Positions 41,292 to 48,691 of a stretch of 52,931 nt of DNA are shown in pieces. Every line of letters starts with the position of its first letter. Position 1 is the first letter of the stretch. The notes under the pieces were generated by a model. That model was not told the origin of the DNA. It did not search any database and saw only the letters and a program-made list of their open reading frames with translations. The position numbers were made by a program, and so were the translations under genes. The stretch comes from CAZSXU01 sp964610505 (GTDB lineage Bacteria; Arandabacterota; Arandabacteria; JAGLYR01), in assembly GCA_964610505.1 (NCBI GenBank), contig CAZSXU010000027.1, forward strand, positions 1 to 52,931. Direction: 5' to 3'.

Positions 41292-42716
41292 CTATTCGTT
41301 GAACGTCTTCTTCACGTTGCCCCACGTGGTGCGGCTCGAACCCCGGTCGTCGGGCACCGCGGTCAGGCAGCCGGGCCATCCGTGACAGGTATTCTCACAC
41401 GTCGGAGTCCCGTCGCAGGTGGGACCGGTGTCACACGTCGGCCAGCCGCCACACGTCTCGTGGCAGGTCTGGCTTCCATCGCAGGTGAAGTTGTCCTGGA
41501 ACGTGAACGGCGTGCAGTCCGGATCGGCAGGATCGCACGTCAGGGAACCGTCGCAGGTCATCATCTGCTGGTTACAGGTCGAGTTCCAGCATGTATCACG
41601 ACCATCGCACGTCGGTTCGCCGTGGCACGTGAACTGGGAGTCGCACGTGTAGAACCGGGAGCACGTTTCCGTGGCGTCGCACGTGGCGATGGATGCGTCG
41701 CACGTCGCCATGCCCTCGTCGTACGTTAGATCCCAACATTCCGGACGGTCCCGATCGCACGTATCGTACCCGTAGACCGTCGGCTGGAAGCAGTTCGGCC
41801 ATCCGTCGCAGGTCTCGTGGCACGTGACGCTTCCGTCACAGGTGAAGTTGTCCTGGTACGTGTACGGGATACATTCCGGACCCCCGTCGCACGTCTCGGA
41901 GCCGTCGCACGTCATCATCGGCTCGTCGCACGTCGAATTCCAGCAGGTGTCCTTGCCGTCGCACGTCACCTCGCCATGGCACGTGTACTGTGAGTCGCAC
42001 GTGTAGAACCGGGAGCAGGTGTCCGTGGCGTCGCAGGTGGCCACCGTGGACTCGCACGTCACCTCGCCCTGATAGGTGAGATTCCAACACTCGGGCAGGT
42101 CCCGGTCGCACGTCGGCGAGGGATACATGGTCTCCACACTGACGCACCCCGGCCAGCCCGCACAGGTGTTGTCGCACGTGGGTGTCTGGTCACAGGTGTA
42201 GTTGCCCTGGTACGTGTATTGGAGGCATCCCGCGTCGCATGTTGCGGAGCCGTCGCACGTCATCATCGGCTCGTCGCACGTCGAATTCCAGCAGGTGTCC
42301 TTGCCGTCGCACGTCACCTCGCCATGGCACGTGTACTGTGAGTCGCACGTGTAGAACCGGGAGCAGGTGTCCGTGGCGTCGCAGGTGGCTTCGGCCGCGT
42401 AGCAGGTCGGCTCGCCGCTGTAGGTGAGGTCCCAACACTCGGGCTGGTCCCGGTCGCAGGTGGGTGAACCGTAGCAGGTGGGTTCCCCGGCCATGGTTTC
42501 AAACTGCTTTCCCGAAGCGTGGGCCTCCCCGACGGTGGTCGCCGTGATCTCCTGTGTTGCGCCCTCCAGGCGGGCGATCGCCTCAGTCAGCAACGCCTCG
42601 AAAGCGGGAGAACTCCCATGTGGGACCAGAGCCGTGCGGCCCGTCAGATGCGCGGCGGCAATCACCGCCAGCGCCACGATGGAGCCGATCACAATCGCTT
42701 TTCGCAATGATTTCAC
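41292..42716 (-). CDS. Secreted Cys-rich protein of three TC-x4 hexapeptide repeat blocks
   Basis: 474 residues from GTG at 42716 (AGGAGG 3 bases upstream; TTG at 42707 is an alternative). A signal anchor (KAIVIGSIVALAVIAAAHLTG) and a ~50-residue helical segment lead into three repeats of 116, 117 and ~110 residues (DNA 42117-42464, 41766-42116, 41436-41765). Each starts TCDRD-PECW-LTY and holds 17 Cys; a short tail adds four. The core is strictly periodic: TCDATDTCSRFYTCDSQYTC, with Cys every sixth residue over about eight units. I count 56 Cys in all. No CxxCH haem motif. Export to an oxidising compartment and extensive disulfides are inferred. The last ~20 residues (DDRGSSRTTWGNVKKTFNE) are Cys-free. 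No family recognised. Confidence 0.8.
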   Translation of the reverse strand: MKSLRKAIVIGSIVALAVIAAAHLTGRTALVPHGSSPAFEALLTEAIARLEGATQEITATTVGEAHASGKQFETMAGEPTCYGSPTCDRDQPECWDLTYSGEPTCYAAEATCDATDTCSRFYTCDSQYTCHGEVTCDGKDTCWNSTCDEPMMTCDGSATCDAGCLQYTYQGNYTCDQTPTCDNTCAGWPGCVSVETMYPSPTCDRDLPECWNLTYQGEVTCESTVATCDATDTCSRFYTCDSQYTCHGEVTCDGKDTCWNSTCDEPMMTCDGSETCDGGPECIPYTYQDNFTCDGSVTCHETCDGWPNCFQPTVYGYDTCDRDRPECWDLTYDEGMATCDASIATCDATETCSRFYTCDSQFTCHGEPTCDGRDTCWNSTCNQQMMTCDGSLTCDPADPDCTPFTFQDNFTCDGSQTCHETCGGWPTCDTGPTCDGTPTCENTCHGWPGCLTAVPDDRGSSRTTWGNVKKTFNE

Positions 42717-42792
42717 CCCCCTCCTCGCGAACGTCGATTTGGAAAAGGACTCGACTGAGCGTGAAGAGCAAACGGCCCGCATCTCTGGATAC

Positions 42793-42809
42793 ACGCATCC
42801 ATGATGCGT
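42793..42809 (-). promoter_or_regulatory. Leader hairpin of the Cys-rich gene
   Basis: ACGCATC/GATGCGT with a 3-base loop in the ~120-base 5' leader between the promoter and the start codon. Possible control of mRNA stability or translation; no riboswitch class recognised. Confidence 0.35.
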
Positions 42810-42844
42810 CCGGATGCTGTTATCTTCCACCCAGATTCGCCCAA

Positions 42845-42873
42845 ACTATATCACATATGTGAGGCGATTGCAA
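42845..42873 (-). promoter_or_regulatory. Promoter of the Cys-rich gene with palindromic operator in the spacer
   Basis: Minus strand: TTGCAA (42868-42873), 17-base spacer, TATAGT (42845-42850). The spacer next to the -10 is a perfect 12-base palindrome TCACATATGTGA (42851-42862), a likely repressor site. Confidence 0.6.
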
Positions 42874-42953
42874 TAACAGAAACGAATGGCAAGATTCTCC
42901 CGTCCCACTCAGGATCAGACCGACTTGCCATACAGGGTTATGCGAAGGACCGG

Positions 42954-43337
42954 CTATCGGGTTTCGGCGGCCCGGAGGGCTTCGTCGACGCGTTTGAGCA
43001 GTTTTGGGGGATCCAGCGGTTTGCCCAAACACTCGTCGGCTCCGGCCTCGTGCGCCCGCGTGATGTCCGCGTCGTCACCGAGGGCGGTGAGCACGATTAC
43101 GTAGAGGTCCCTGTACCGCTTTTCTCGACGGAGCCGGCGGCACAACTCCAGGCCGTCCATGCGGGGCATCCCGAGATCCAGAACGATGAGATCGGGTTTT
43201 TCTTCCTCGATTTTCTCCAGAGCCTCAAGCCCGTCCCGGGCCATTCGGCAGGCATACCCGGCGCGAGTGAGCAGGAACATCAAGGCCCGGGCCGTCGCGT
43301 AGTTATCTTCGACGATGAGAATCTTGGAAGTTGGCAT
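42954..43337 (-). CDS. Single-domain response regulator (CheY-like)
   Basis: 127 residues, one receiver domain and no output domain. Acid pair Glu10/Asp11 (LIVEDNY), phospho-acceptor Asp54 (IVLDLGMPRMDG), Thr in IVLTALGDD and Lys in CLGKPLDP. It should relay phosphate to, or act on, a separate partner. It is about half identical by eye to the regulator at 45107-45490 (both have RALxxLLTRxGYxCRxARDGxEALE), so the two are duplicates. No kinase is adjacent; the nearest is at 43776-45110. Confidence 0.92.
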   Translation of the reverse strand: MPTSKILIVEDNYATARALMFLLTRAGYACRMARDGLEALEKIEEEKPDLIVLDLGMPRMDGLELCRRLRREKRYRDLYVIVLTALGDDADITRAHEAGADECLGKPLDPPKLLKRVDEALRAAETR

Positions 43338-43775
43338 GCCTTCACCTGTCGTGATGTCCCGGGCTACCGTGCCGGATTCACCGGCCAGGTTCCCGCAGGG
43401 GCGTGCGCTCGCGGCCAGCTAGACTCCCGGACGCCATGCGACCGAGGACGGTGTTCTCTGTCGCACAGTCAAGGATCCTTCTTGCGGATGAACGACTCGC
43501 TCACAATGGCTTGACACTCGAACCGATGTCCTACCAGACTCATCGGCGAATCTCGCAGCACCTTGAGCAGATTTTTATCTGTTTCTATTGAACGTTGAAG
43601 GTTTGGGGGCCACGAGTTTCAAGGCTCTCGAATCATCAAACCAGGCCGGGTTTCCAGAAGCTCGAGGAGGCTCGGCGTTCCACCTCTGATGTGGGACATC
43701 GGTGGCATCGAGACGCGAGTTGATGGAGTTGAAAGAAAGTGCTAAGGGGAGAGAAACGAGCTGGAGCTGGGGTGG
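43338..43775. other. Intergenic region without a recognisable gene
   Basis: 438 bases. An AT-richer patch near 43568-43592 holds CAGATTTTTATCTG (5-bp stem), possibly a weak transcription stop for the kinase gene. No promoter stands out, and the ORFs in it lack ribosome sites. Confidence 0.4.
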
Positions 43776-45110
43776 CTATCCGGTGCACTCGATCCGAGGT
43801 TCGCCGGTCTGCTTCGCAAGCCCGGTTTCCTGGGCGCCGCTCTCTTTCCCCGGCGCCTGCTCCTCAATCGGAACGCGGGGAAGGAGGATCTCAAACGTGG
43901 TTCCGGGACCCGCGGCGGACACCAACCGAATGGATCCACCGTGGTCATGGAGGACGCGGAAACACACGGCCAGTCCGATCCCGTTGCCCTCTGTCTTGGT
44001 CGTGAAGCGCGGCTCGAAAATTCGGTCTTGAACGTGTTCCGGGACTCCGGGCCCTTCGTCGAAGACATGAATCTCAACGGACTCGCCGGTGGGCCCGGCC
44101 CGCGCCGAGACCGATATCGTGCCGCCGTTTTCCCCCATGGCGTCCGCCGCGTTGGTGAAGAGGTTGAGGAACACCTGCTGGATCTGATTGGAATCGACAT
44201 GGATGGGGGGCAGATCGTCGGGTATGGAAACCTGGAACTCTGTGCTGTCGAACCGGTTCTGCGGGCTGGCGAAGGCGACGGACTCCCGGACGATGTCTAG
44301 GAGCCTACACGCCCTGGGTTTGACCTCTTTCTTGGAACAGCGCAGAAGACCCTGGGTCAGGATCGCCATCTTGTCGACCTGAGCGACGATGGACACCAGC
44401 CGAGGGTCGAGGTCCTTGAAGTTGTCGCTCTCGATCAACACCTGCATGATCTCGGTCTGCCCGAGGATGCTGGTCATGTAGTTGTTGAGCTCATGGCCGA
44501 TCTCGGCGGCCATTTCACCCATGGACGCAAGCTTCTGGGTCGTTAGGAGCTCCTCCTGCGCGCGCAGGAGCTCGCGGTGGTGTTTCTCGTTGTTGAGGGC
44601 CGTGGCCGCCTGCTTCGCAACGGCCTGGAGCATTTTGGCCTCGCCCGACTCGAACTCTCCCCGCGCGGAGTCGAAGAGGGCCAGAATGCCCACGAGCGTT
44701 TCCTGGCCGATGAGCGGAGCAACGATGAGACTTGAGGCGCCCGGTGCGATGCGCCCAATACCGGGCAGCGTGCCCCGGTCCGGCTTGTTCTGAATGAGCG
44801 GTCTATATCGCGACGTGAGGACGGGCATCCAGTCTGGCGGGAACCGCTCCCCGATGTCTCCCAGAAACGCAAGGCGGTTCCACCGCTCCCCGTCCATGAC
44901 GAAAAAGCCGCCGCGGGCCGCGCTCGAGACTCGCAGAGCCGTGGCCAGGGAGGTACGGGCGATGGAGTCCCGCTCCAGCAACTGCCCCAGTGCTTCGGAG
45001 GTTTCCTGAAGGACCGCAATCTCCTGATAGCATTCCACCAGTTGTTCGGAGAACTGGTCGAACTGCTCCTCGATCTCGCCACCGCGGTTCTCATCCGGGT
45101 TCAACGTCAT
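43776..45110 (-). CDS. Soluble GAF-domain sensor histidine kinase
   Basis: 444 residues without membrane helices. An N-terminal coiled stretch (EEQFDQFSEQLVECYQEIAVLQETSEALGQ in part) is followed by a GAF domain (about 45-175), then HisKA with His206 in AAEIGHELNNYMTSILG (NtrB-like H-box) and HATPase_c with FTNAADAMGENGG (N-box), VFDEGPGVPEH (G1) and GIGLAVCFRVL (G2). It senses a cytosolic ligand or partner and phosphorylates receivers; the coupled receiver at 45107 is the obvious target. It overlaps that gene by 4 bases and follows pilQ in the same direction, so control of pili is a reasonable inference. Confidence 0.9.
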   Translation of the reverse strand: MTLNPDENRGGEIEEQFDQFSEQLVECYQEIAVLQETSEALGQLLERDSIARTSLATALRVSSAARGGFFVMDGERWNRLAFLGDIGERFPPDWMPVLTSRYRPLIQNKPDRGTLPGIGRIAPGASSLIVAPLIGQETLVGILALFDSARGEFESGEAKMLQAVAKQAATALNNEKHHRELLRAQEELLTTQKLASMGEMAAEIGHELNNYMTSILGQTEIMQVLIESDNFKDLDPRLVSIVAQVDKMAILTQGLLRCSKKEVKPRACRLLDIVRESVAFASPQNRFDSTEFQVSIPDDLPPIHVDSNQIQQVFLNLFTNAADAMGENGGTISVSARAGPTGESVEIHVFDEGPGVPEHVQDRIFEPRFTTKTEGNGIGLAVCFRVLHDHGGSIRLVSAAGPGTTFEILLPRVPIEEQAPGKESGAQETGLAKQTGEPRIECTG

Positions 45111-45490
45111 CGGGATTCCACAGGTTCAAGAATGGAACGGACGCGTTCGAGAACATGCCGGGGAATGAAAGGTTTACCCATGCATTCGTCGGCCCCGGCG
45201 TCGAGCGCGCGGGTAATGTCCTCATCCTCCCCCATGGCCGTGAGCACGATCACGTACGTGTTCCGGAAACTCTCGTCCTCTCGAATACGCCGGCTGGTTT
45301 CGATGCCGTCCATCCGGGGCATCTGGAGATCGAGAAAGACGAGGTCCGGCTTCTCTTCGGCCATGCTCTCCAAGGCCTCAATGCCGTCGCGCGCGATGCG
45401 GCACCGGTATCCGCTGCGGGTCAGAAGATAGGAGAGTGCTCTGGCCATAGGATACGCGTCGTCCACCACAAGGATCGTAAAGGGTTCCAT
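45107..45490 (-). CDS. Single-domain response regulator at the end of the pilus operon
   Basis: 127 residues, one receiver domain. Asp10/Asp11 (LVVDDAYP), phospho-acceptor Asp54 (VFLDLQMPRMDG), Thr in IVLTAMGED, Lys in CMGKPFIP. It overlaps the GAF kinase by 4 bases and begins 61 bases after pilQ. It resembles PilG/PilH-type or CheY-like shuttles that act on pilus motors. Duplicate of the gene at 42954-43337. Confidence 0.92.
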   Translation of the reverse strand: MEPFTILVVDDAYPMARALSYLLTRSGYRCRIARDGIEALESMAEEKPDLVFLDLQMPRMDGIETSRRIREDESFRNTYVIVLTAMGEDEDITRALDAGADECMGKPFIPRHVLERVRSILEPVESR

Positions 45491-45551
45491 CGCCCCCTCC
45501 TGACTCCCGGGCGTGGGCAGGCCGGGCGACAGCGCCCGCCGCCACCGGACA

Positions 45552-46985
45552 CTATTCTCCGGACCGCGCCCGGTCCTGAAACTCCCTGATGCGCCCCACC
45601 TCGCGGGCCATGTGTTCCGAACCCTGAGGCGTCACGATGTGCGGCGTAATCGCCACAAGGACTTCGCTCTTGACCTTTGTCGTGTTCGTTTTCCGAAACA
45701 GGTACCCCAAGATGGGAATGCTTCCCAGGAGGGGAACCTGGGAACGGATGTGTTCCTCTCGATGCCGCATCAGGCCCCCGATCAGGATCGTGGATCCGTC
45801 CTCGACGATCAGGCTGGTCGTCGTCTCGGTGGTCGTTTCCGAGGGCAATCCCTGATCGACGATGCCGTCGCTGACCTCGGGATGGATGTCGAGCATGATC
45901 AGCCCGTCGTCGCCGATGTGCGGCGTGAGCGTCAGCTGGGTTCCGACGTCCAGGAACTCGATCGTCTCCATCACGTTGCCCGTCGTGGTGGTCGTCAGCA
46001 GGCGGAAGCCCAGTTTGCTGCCGATGATGATCTCCGCCTCTCTGCCGTCCAAGGCCAGAACCGTCGGGCTGGCCAGGATCTCCGTCGCCGTGCGCTGCTG
46101 GAGCGCGTCCAGAAACGCCTCAAAGCCCGAGGTGGCGAAACTGAAGAACAGTCCGTCCGAAACGGTGGGCGAGAAACCGTCCGTCTTGAGAGTCGCGCTG
46201 GCCTCCATGTCGACGGCCTCCGTGACGGCGTCGGCTGCTCGCAGGTAATCCCACTCGATACCGAGGGACATATCGTCGTCCAGAGTGACGTCGACGATGT
46301 GGGCACGAATCAACACCTGGCGGGGAGGAACGTCCAGAGCGTTGACCACGCGTTCGACGAGCCGCAGATTCTCCGGCGTGTCCTCCACGACGAGGGTGGA
46401 CGTGGCCGGGAAACTGAGAACTCTTCCGGCGGGCGAGACGAAGGATTCAATCACGGGGAAGATCTCCCCCAGCGGCGCGTAGTTCATGCGGTACGTGGCC
46501 ACGTCGCGGCGGAGCAGCTGGGGGGCCATCAGTTGTGCGTCGGCCTGCCGGAATACGTAGATCGTGTGATCCTGCCGAAGATACGACAGCCCGTTGATTG
46601 TAAGGACGGCGTTGAGCGCGTCCTCGAAAGGCACGTGATCAAGGTGAACCGTCACGCTGGCTTTCACGTCCTCGGCGACCACAAGATTCACGTCCCTGGA
46701 CGCGATCAGGAGTTTGAGGGCCTCCAACAGCTCTACCCCGTCGAGGTTCAGAGACACGTGACCCCACGAGGACGAAGGACTCCCCAGCGTAGCGGTCCTC
46801 GAATCCCCACCGGATAGGGCGGAATCCGTCCCCCGGGTCCCCGTGTCCGGAGTCCGACCGCCGGATTCGATTTCGCCGGCGCTCGGCCGGGCCGGAGCCT
46901 GGACGGCGGCGATGAGCAACAACCCCACCGTCATCAGATGGCGCGCTCTCGGCATCATCGTCCATGACTTCCGATGGATGGTCAT
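45552..46985 (-). CDS. pilQ: PilQ-like secretin of the type IV pilus
   Basis: 477 residues. A signal peptide (RHLMTVGLLLIAAVQAPA) and a low-complexity linker precede an STN/N0-type domain (VSLNLDGVELLEALKLLIAS.. VTVHLDHVPFEDALNAVL), one N1/KH-like domain (SFPATSTLVVEDTPENLRLVERVVNALD) and the secretin barrel (ATEILASPTVLALDG.. to VPLLGSIPILGYLFRKTNTTKVKSEVLVAITPHIV). It is short: the AMIN domains of proteobacterial PilQ are missing. It forms the outer-membrane pore for the pilus. The start overlaps the pilP stop by 4 bases. Confidence 0.9.
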   Translation of the reverse strand: MTIHRKSWTMMPRARHLMTVGLLLIAAVQAPARPSAGEIESGGRTPDTGTRGTDSALSGGDSRTATLGSPSSSWGHVSLNLDGVELLEALKLLIASRDVNLVVAEDVKASVTVHLDHVPFEDALNAVLTINGLSYLRQDHTIYVFRQADAQLMAPQLLRRDVATYRMNYAPLGEIFPVIESFVSPAGRVLSFPATSTLVVEDTPENLRLVERVVNALDVPPRQVLIRAHIVDVTLDDDMSLGIEWDYLRAADAVTEAVDMEASATLKTDGFSPTVSDGLFFSFATSGFEAFLDALQQRTATEILASPTVLALDGREAEIIIGSKLGFRLLTTTTTGNVMETIEFLDVGTQLTLTPHIGDDGLIMLDIHPEVSDGIVDQGLPSETTTETTTSLIVEDGSTILIGGLMRHREEHIRSQVPLLGSIPILGYLFRKTNTTKVKSEVLVAITPHIVTPQGSEHMAREVGRIREFQDRARSGE

Positions 46986-47536
46986 TCCTCTCCCAGGAGA
47001 AGGACTCGACGCTCCTCCCCGTTATCCAGAGTTACGCTTGTGGGATCGATGTCCACGACGATGAATCCCCGGTAGTCATCCCCTGTCCGAAGGAGTTCAT
47101 CTTCAACAAGCGCAATGTGTTCTCCATTTGTATGATCGGCCACGATGCCCTTGAGCTTGATCTCGATTCTCTTCTTGGAAGTCTGCGTGCGTGTGGACTT
47201 CGGGGCTTTCCGCTTGATTCCCGTCAGCTCTTCTCTCAAGCGCGCCGGGACGCTGAACGGGTCGGGTGGAACCGTGCACTCAAGCGTGTCCGCGAGGCGC
47301 GGTTCCCAGCGGGAGGTCGGGGAATTCTGCGACGCCCATTTCCCGTCGGCCGGTGCCGAGACCGGAAGGCCCCCGGACTCCCGGCCGCGTGCGGCCGCCC
47401 GCGTGGGGGGGGCGGGCCCGTCATCGCCGCCGGCGATCATTCGGACGAAGAGAACCGTGAACAACACGCCCAGACAAACAGCGGCGATTCTCTGGATCTT
47501 GGCTTTCTTGGCACTTGTCGGTTTGCCCGTTTTCAC
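46982..47536 (-). CDS. pilP: PilP-like pilus assembly protein
   Basis: 184 residues, GTG start. One N-terminal membrane helix (IQRIAAVCLGVLFTVLFVRMI), a disordered Pro/Ala linker, and a C-terminal beta domain (RIEIKLKGIVADHTNGEHIALVEDELLRTGDDYRGFIVVDIDPTSV) of the PilP/GspC homology-region type. It should dock the inner-membrane PilNO complex onto the PilQ secretin. Here it keeps a full membrane helix rather than a lipobox, like GspC. It lies between pilO and pilQ with a 4-base overlap to pilQ. Confidence 0.8.
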   Translation of the reverse strand: MKTGKPTSAKKAKIQRIAAVCLGVLFTVLFVRMIAGGDDGPAPPTRAAARGRESGGLPVSAPADGKWASQNSPTSRWEPRLADTLECTVPPDPFSVPARLREELTGIKRKAPKSTRTQTSKKRIEIKLKGIVADHTNGEHIALVEDELLRTGDDYRGFIVVDIDPTSVTLDNGEERRVLLLGEE

Positions 47537-47550
47537 GCGTTCCCCCGCGG

Positions 47551-48093
47551 CTACGTCAAGGTTCCTCGAGCGGAAACAAAGATGTAGAGCGTCATCTGGA
47601 TCGTACAGGTCCGGCTTTCGGGTTCATGCGAAATGCCCAGGGTTTCGATCTGGCTGAGACGGGTCATGCGGTCCAGCCCCCAGAGGAATCGGTAGAACCC
47701 TTCGAAGGGAGCGCGAGCCTCGATCTGAATGGCCACCATGGAAAAGACGTCGCCTTCCCGAGTGGAGCCGGGAACCACCCGGGCCAGCTCCGTGTTCGTG
47801 GAACGGGCCAGCTCGTTGAGCTCCGAGAGAAACGAGTCGAGTTCCTTGCGGGGCGGGAACGACCGGTGCAGCAGTTCGATGTTGGCCCGCAACGTGCCGA
47901 CTTCGTCCTCGGCCCGTCGGAGGCGCTCCTCCAGCGCCTCTTGCTCGGTGAGGCTCAGGAGGGCGGACTGGCGCTCGGTGATGAGCCGGCTTCTCTCCAA
48001 GGTCATCGCCCGAATGGGGCCGATGAGGGCCACCAGGACCAGGACGCCGGCCACGGCGGCTCCCAGAACGTCGATCTGCCGCAAGGATTTCAT
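47551..48093 (-). CDS. pilO: PilO-like pilus alignment protein
   Basis: 180 residues. One membrane helix (IDVLGAAVAGVLVLVALIGPI), a coiled coil (LERSRLITERQSALLSLTEQEALEERLRRAEDEVG, in part), then a ferredoxin-like domain (APFEGFYRFLWGLDRMTRLSQIETLGI). It pairs with PilN in the inner-membrane alignment complex. GGAGA lies 4 bases before the ATG at 48093; the frame extends upstream into pilN and is rejected there. Gap to pilN 16 bases. Confidence 0.87.
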   Translation of the reverse strand: MKSLRQIDVLGAAVAGVLVLVALIGPIRAMTLERSRLITERQSALLSLTEQEALEERLRRAEDEVGTLRANIELLHRSFPPRKELDSFLSELNELARSTNTELARVVPGSTREGDVFSMVAIQIEARAPFEGFYRFLWGLDRMTRLSQIETLGISHEPESRTCTIQMTLYIFVSARGTLT

Positions 48094-48109
48094 GTGCTCT
48101 CCGTCCCTC

Positions 48110-48691
48110 TCATCGACGAGGGCTCTTCGATGAGAGGGTGCATTCCAGTTCGAACTGAACGACGTCGAGGCCTTCGGCCTGCGCCTGCTGTGAGCGCCTG
48201 AGGTCCACTCCGGCGATCCATTCCAGCGCACCCAGGTCCCGCATCCACTCGGCAAGGTGTTTGTACGAGCCCGCGTGACCCTCCAGCAGGAGCATGCCCG
48301 AGTTCTCCCCGTCCTTCGGGCGGCCCACGGAACGGGTCATCTCGATTCTGTTGAGCCAGCCCTTGTCGGCCATCGCCTCCGTGAGTGTCCGGATCCGATG
48401 GTGGTTGGGGTACCGGTCGACAAAGGAGGCCAGGGCGTCCGCCTCTTCGTTGAGCAGAGATCTCTCGGCTCGAAGCCGGTCGAGGTGTTCCGTCCACTGC
48501 CGAAGCTGGGCCATTCGGCTGTCCAGGTCCCCGGCCTTGGCCCTCTCACTTCGGACGCTCCAGAGGGTGACCGCCGTCGCGAGAATCAGGATTCCCACCA
48601 CCGCCAGGTTAAGGACGATCCAGAGCCTGAGCCTGCTCGAGATTCGCCGGGCCTGCAGGATGTCGGGAGGGATGAGATTGATATCTCTCAT
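48110..48691 (-). CDS. pilN: PilN-like pilus alignment protein
   Basis: 193 residues. The N-terminal motif MRDINLIPPDILQARR is the conserved PilN segment that binds PilM. A membrane helix (LRLWIVLNLAVVGILILATAVTLW), a coiled coil and a ferredoxin-like domain (WLNRIEMTRSVGRPKDGENSGMLLLEGHA) follow. The start overlaps the pilM stop by 4 bases. Confidence 0.9.
   Translation of the reverse strand: MRDINLIPPDILQARRISSRLRLWIVLNLAVVGILILATAVTLWSVRSERAKAGDLDSRMAQLRQWTEHLDRLRAERSLLNEEADALASFVDRYPNHHRIRTLTEAMADKGWLNRIEMTRSVGRPKDGENSGMLLLEGHAGSYKHLAEWMRDLGALEWIAGVDLRRSQQAQAEGLDVVQFELECTLSSKSPRR

Noticed and set aside
41300..42480. Regular GTCGCACGT words looking like a CRISPR or tandem repeat array
   Set aside because: They are the Thr-Cys-Asp codons of the Cys-rich gene; spacing is in multiples of three and there are no unique spacers between conserved repeats.
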